Below, in pieces: positions 16,640 to 17,995 of a stretch of 17,995 nucleotides of DNA. This stretch comes from CAZXYS01 sp964645005 (lineage in GTDB: Bacteria; Bacteroidota; Ignavibacteria; Kapaibacteriales; UBA2268). The translations under genes were made by a program, and so were the position numbers. The DNA is taken from NCBI GenBank assembly GCA_964645005.1, contig CAZXYS010000059.1, forward strand, positions 1 through 17,995, read 5' to 3'. Numbering within the stretch: position 1 is the stretch's first letter; every line of letters starts with the position of its first letter. The notes beneath the pieces were generated by a model. The model had not been told where the DNA came from and ran no database searches. It saw nothing but the letters and a program-made list of their open reading frames with translations.

Positions 16640-17092
16640 ATGATGAAAAAGAATAATTACCTGCTGTTACTGCTAATTGCGTTTTTTCTCTTCCAAAGCT
16701 GTAACATAAGCGAATCACCGGTGTCATCAGAAAACGAACTGAAAGATAATAATTTCTCACCGATGATAACTGTTGAACCGGGAGATCCTGAAAATGATCC
16801 TTTCGGCGATAATAGCATTGTCTTAACAGCTCCTGATGGGAACACAATTGACCTTGAAATCGATGATATCGAATTGGAAGACGGCACGATGTTATCCGAT
16901 GTATTACAGGGTATGATCGATGACGCATGGAGTTTTGCAGAAGGAAAAGGAAGATTTCCGGAAAGATTAGCCCGTGTAAGATTTTTAGTTCGTGCCAGAA
17001 TTTATCTATGGAGATTATACAGGTCCGGGGTAATTACCAGAGAACAATACAGAGAAATATGGAATGCACTACGGAATGCAGACCTATTTTAA
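16640..17092 (+). CDS. small lipoprotein of unknown function
   Basis: The 150-residue protein begins with a lipoprotein signal (hydrophobic 7-18, lipobox FQSC with Cys 21). An acidic, Asp/Glu/Asn-rich middle (about 25-95) contains PEDPEND-like and LEIDDIELEDG segments. A basic helical C-terminus follows (about 102-147, RLARVRFLVRARIYLWRLYR), ending in GVITREQYREIWNAL, which resembles a SHOCT short helical motif. I do not recognise a family. A strong GGGAGG (16626-16631) precedes the ATG by 8 bp. A CCTCC-rich stretch at 16590-16600 could pair with it. The acidic middle and basic end could interact. It stands alone between intergenic regions. Confidence 0.8.
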   Translation: MMKKNNYLLLLLIAFFLFQSCNISESPVSSENELKDNNFSPMITVEPGDPENDPFGDNSIVLTAPDGNTIDLEIDDIELEDGTMLSDVLQGMIDDAWSFAEGKGRFPERLARVRFLVRARIYLWRLYRSGVITREQYREIWNALRNADLF

Positions 17093-17170
17093 CAACAATG
17101 GTACTTAAACCCAAATTTTGCATCAGAACTGACTCACATCAGTATAAACAACCTATTTTTACACTGAAAG

Positions 17171-17210
17171 TCCCTTCTCCACTTGGGAGAAGGGATTTAG
17201 GAATGAGGGA
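17171..17210 (+). repeat. REP-like hairpin repeat, copy 1
   Basis: A perfect 10-bp stem (17171-17180 with 17186-17195, 5-nt loop) made of TCCCTTCTCC/GGAGAAGGGA, followed by a GATTTAGGAATGAGGGA arm. The segment 17155-17188, including the stem start, recurs at 17962-17995 with two mismatches. The same hairpin plus arm also occurs in inverted orientation at 17912-17950. These are properties of dispersed REP-type elements. It may also terminate the upstream lipoprotein transcript. Confidence 0.75.
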
Positions 17211-17249
17211 ATTCTTATAATGAATTTTCCGGGTTCATTAGATTGCGTC

Positions 17250-17290
17250 GCCCCGCTAAAGCGGGATTTCGCTTCGCTCAACTTCGTTTG
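17250..17290 (+). repeat. second REP-like element (CCCGC hairpin with TTCGCTTCGCTCAACTTCG arm)
   Basis: A 5-bp GC hairpin (17252-17256 with 17261-17265, loop TAAA) is followed by the arm ATTTCGCTTCGCTCAACTTC. It is far richer in G+C than the surrounding DNA and has the layout of a dispersed palindromic repeat. Only one copy is in the window, so a terminator is an alternative. Confidence 0.4.
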
Positions 17291-17334
17291 CCATGATATT
17301 TTTTCACTTTTTTCAAGAGGCTAATGAAATATCT

Positions 17335-17350
17335 GAGTTAAACTTAACTC
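17335..17350. promoter_or_regulatory. inverted repeat upstream of the mgtC-like gene, possible operator
   Basis: GAGTTAA and TTAACTC form perfect 7-bp arms around a 2-nt centre, ending 26 bp before the ATG at 17377. The symmetric half-sites, with centres about 9 bp apart, suit a dimeric regulator. The stem is too AT-rich and not followed by T residues, so termination is unlikely. Confidence 0.4.
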
Positions 17351-17376
17351 TTTAAAAGAAAAATATTAAGTCTACT

Positions 17377-17868
17377 ATGAAAGAATTTTTATTTGAAAAT
17401 ATTATACAGTTTGAAATACTGGGACAACTGGCTCTTGCAGCATTTCTGGGATCTGTGATTGGCATCGAACGTGAGCGCGCCGGCAAAGCAGCCGGCATCC
17501 GCACTCATATGATAGTTGCGGCTGCTTCTACAATGATTTTTCGACTGAGTGAGATTTTGGTCAATTATTTCAGATTGGTAAGCAATGAAGAAAGCCTGCA
17601 AGCGGATCCCACTCGTATCGTGGTAGCCATTGTCATGGGAATCAGCTTTATCGGTGCCGGAACAATAATAAGAATGCCCGAAGGCAGTAAAGTGGAAGGG
17701 CTTACAACAGCTGCCACTCTGCTATTTGCGGCAGTAGTCGGGATGGCTGTCGGGTTATCTCAATATATCATAGCTATCGGTGGAGTTATTTTAATATTGA
17801 TAATACTGATAATCATAAGAAGAATACTGATAATATTCAGGAAAAATATTCATTCCCCTGATGATTAA
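17377..17868 (+). CDS. MgtC/SapB family membrane protein
   Basis: The 163-residue protein has the MgtC signature FLGSVIGIERERAGKAAGIR (23-42) after a first helix. Further membrane helices (about 45-65, 85-105, 108-135) include GISFIGAGTIIR, also typical. It ends in a hydrophobic Ile/Leu stretch and a short polar tail, and lacks the C-terminal ACT-like domain of Salmonella MgtC. Members sit in the inner membrane and are linked to growth at low magnesium or to regulation of the ATP synthase; the role here is unknown. No Shine-Dalgarno stands out. A 16-bp inverted repeat lies just upstream and REP-like repeats flank the gene on both sides. Confidence 0.92.
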   Translation: MKEFLFENIIQFEILGQLALAAFLGSVIGIERERAGKAAGIRTHMIVAAASTMIFRLSEILVNYFRLVSNEESLQADPTRIVVAIVMGISFIGAGTIIRMPEGSKVEGLTTAATLLFAAVVGMAVGLSQYIIAIGGVILILIILIIIRRILIIFRKNIHSPDD

Positions 17869-17911
17869 CATTCAACCCGGATATTGCATTAGAACAAATA
17901 TAATCTTTTAT

Positions 17912-17950
17912 TCCCCCTCATCCCCAGCCCTTCTCCCGGCGGGAGAAGGG
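17912..17950 (-). repeat. REP-like hairpin repeat, copy 2 (inverted)
   Basis: CCCTTCTCCC (17928-17937) and GGGAGAAGGG (17941-17950) form a 10-bp stem with a 3-nt loop. A CCCCCTCATCCCCAG arm precedes it, the reverse-complement counterpart of the arm in copy 1. It lies 43 bp after the mgtC-like stop and may also act as its terminator. Confidence 0.75.
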
Positions 17951-17961
17951 TGGAAGAATTT

Positions 17962-17995
17962 CTTTTTAAACTGAAAGTCCCTTCTCCACTTGGGA
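17962..17995 (+). repeat. REP-like hairpin repeat, copy 3 (direct, cut by the window end)
   Basis: This segment matches 17155-17188 with two mismatches, including a 26-base perfect stretch (17970-17995 with 17163-17188), and is cut by the window edge in the middle of its hairpin. With copy 2 it makes an inverted pair about 20 bp apart. Confidence 0.8.

Noticed and set aside
17252..17265. Riboswitch (for example an Mg2+ sensor) in the mgtC leader
   Set aside because: The gap holds only short palindromic repeats; no M-box-like multi-helix structure could be recognised by eye.

Overview
The window looks like chromosomal DNA from a flagellated member of the Bacteroidota/Chlorobiota/Ignavibacteria (FCB) group, and an Ignavibacteria- or Kapabacteria-like lineage fits best. 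Four points support this. A large secreted protease ends in a type IX secretion (T9SS) C-terminal sorting domain. Several upstream regions carry the Bacteroidota promoter pattern TTTG-N(18-20)-TAnnTTTG. Flagellar switch genes (fliL, fliM, fliN, fliO) are present, which most classical Bacteroidetes lack but Ignavibacteria-like lineages have. The 16S rRNA fragment is bacterial and needs a database comparison for exact placement. Base composition is moderately AT-rich; glnS and the 3' half of the lamin-tail gene are visibly richer in G+C.

Layout. Positions 1-793 hold the 5' half of a 16S rRNA gene on the minus strand, followed (upstream of it) by a long AT-rich leader and promoter region with two boxA-like antitermination motifs (to about 1392). 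Next, on the plus strand, come a tandem universal stress protein, a possible small lysine-rich gene, a secreted DNA/RNA non-specific endonuclease with an N-terminal SH3-like domain, and an NADPH-dependent FMN reductase. A strong hairpin at 4222-4268 separates these from a convergent minus-strand pair: a small lipoprotein and a subtilisin-family protease with a T9SS sorting domain. The lipoprotein resembles the protease's own propeptide, so the pair may be a protease with a dedicated inhibitor or chaperone.

From 7208 to 12023 on the plus strand lie nuoJ and nuoK (two membrane subunits of complex I, with no other nuo genes beside them), a free methionine-(R)-sulfoxide reductase, a lamin-tail/FlgD-like surface protein, and glutaminyl-tRNA synthetase. 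The minus strand from 14565 down to 12039 carries fliL-fliM-fliN-fliO in a tight run that stops at the convergent glnS, without the usual fliPQR. FliN has a FliM-like N-terminal peptide that could bind phosphorylated CheY.

After a 388-bp gap without a credible gene, the plus strand carries a polysaccharide deacetylase of the exosortase-associated type, overlapping a SAM-dependent methyltransferase by 4 bp. Then come a small lipoprotein of unknown function and an MgtC-family membrane protein. The MgtC gene is flanked by REP-like hairpin repeats, one of which recurs at the window end in inverted plus direct copies.

The most interesting candidates are the standalone propeptide-like lipoprotein next to the T9SS protease, the FliN with a CheY-binding-like peptide, the isolated nuoJK pair and the REPIN-like repeats.
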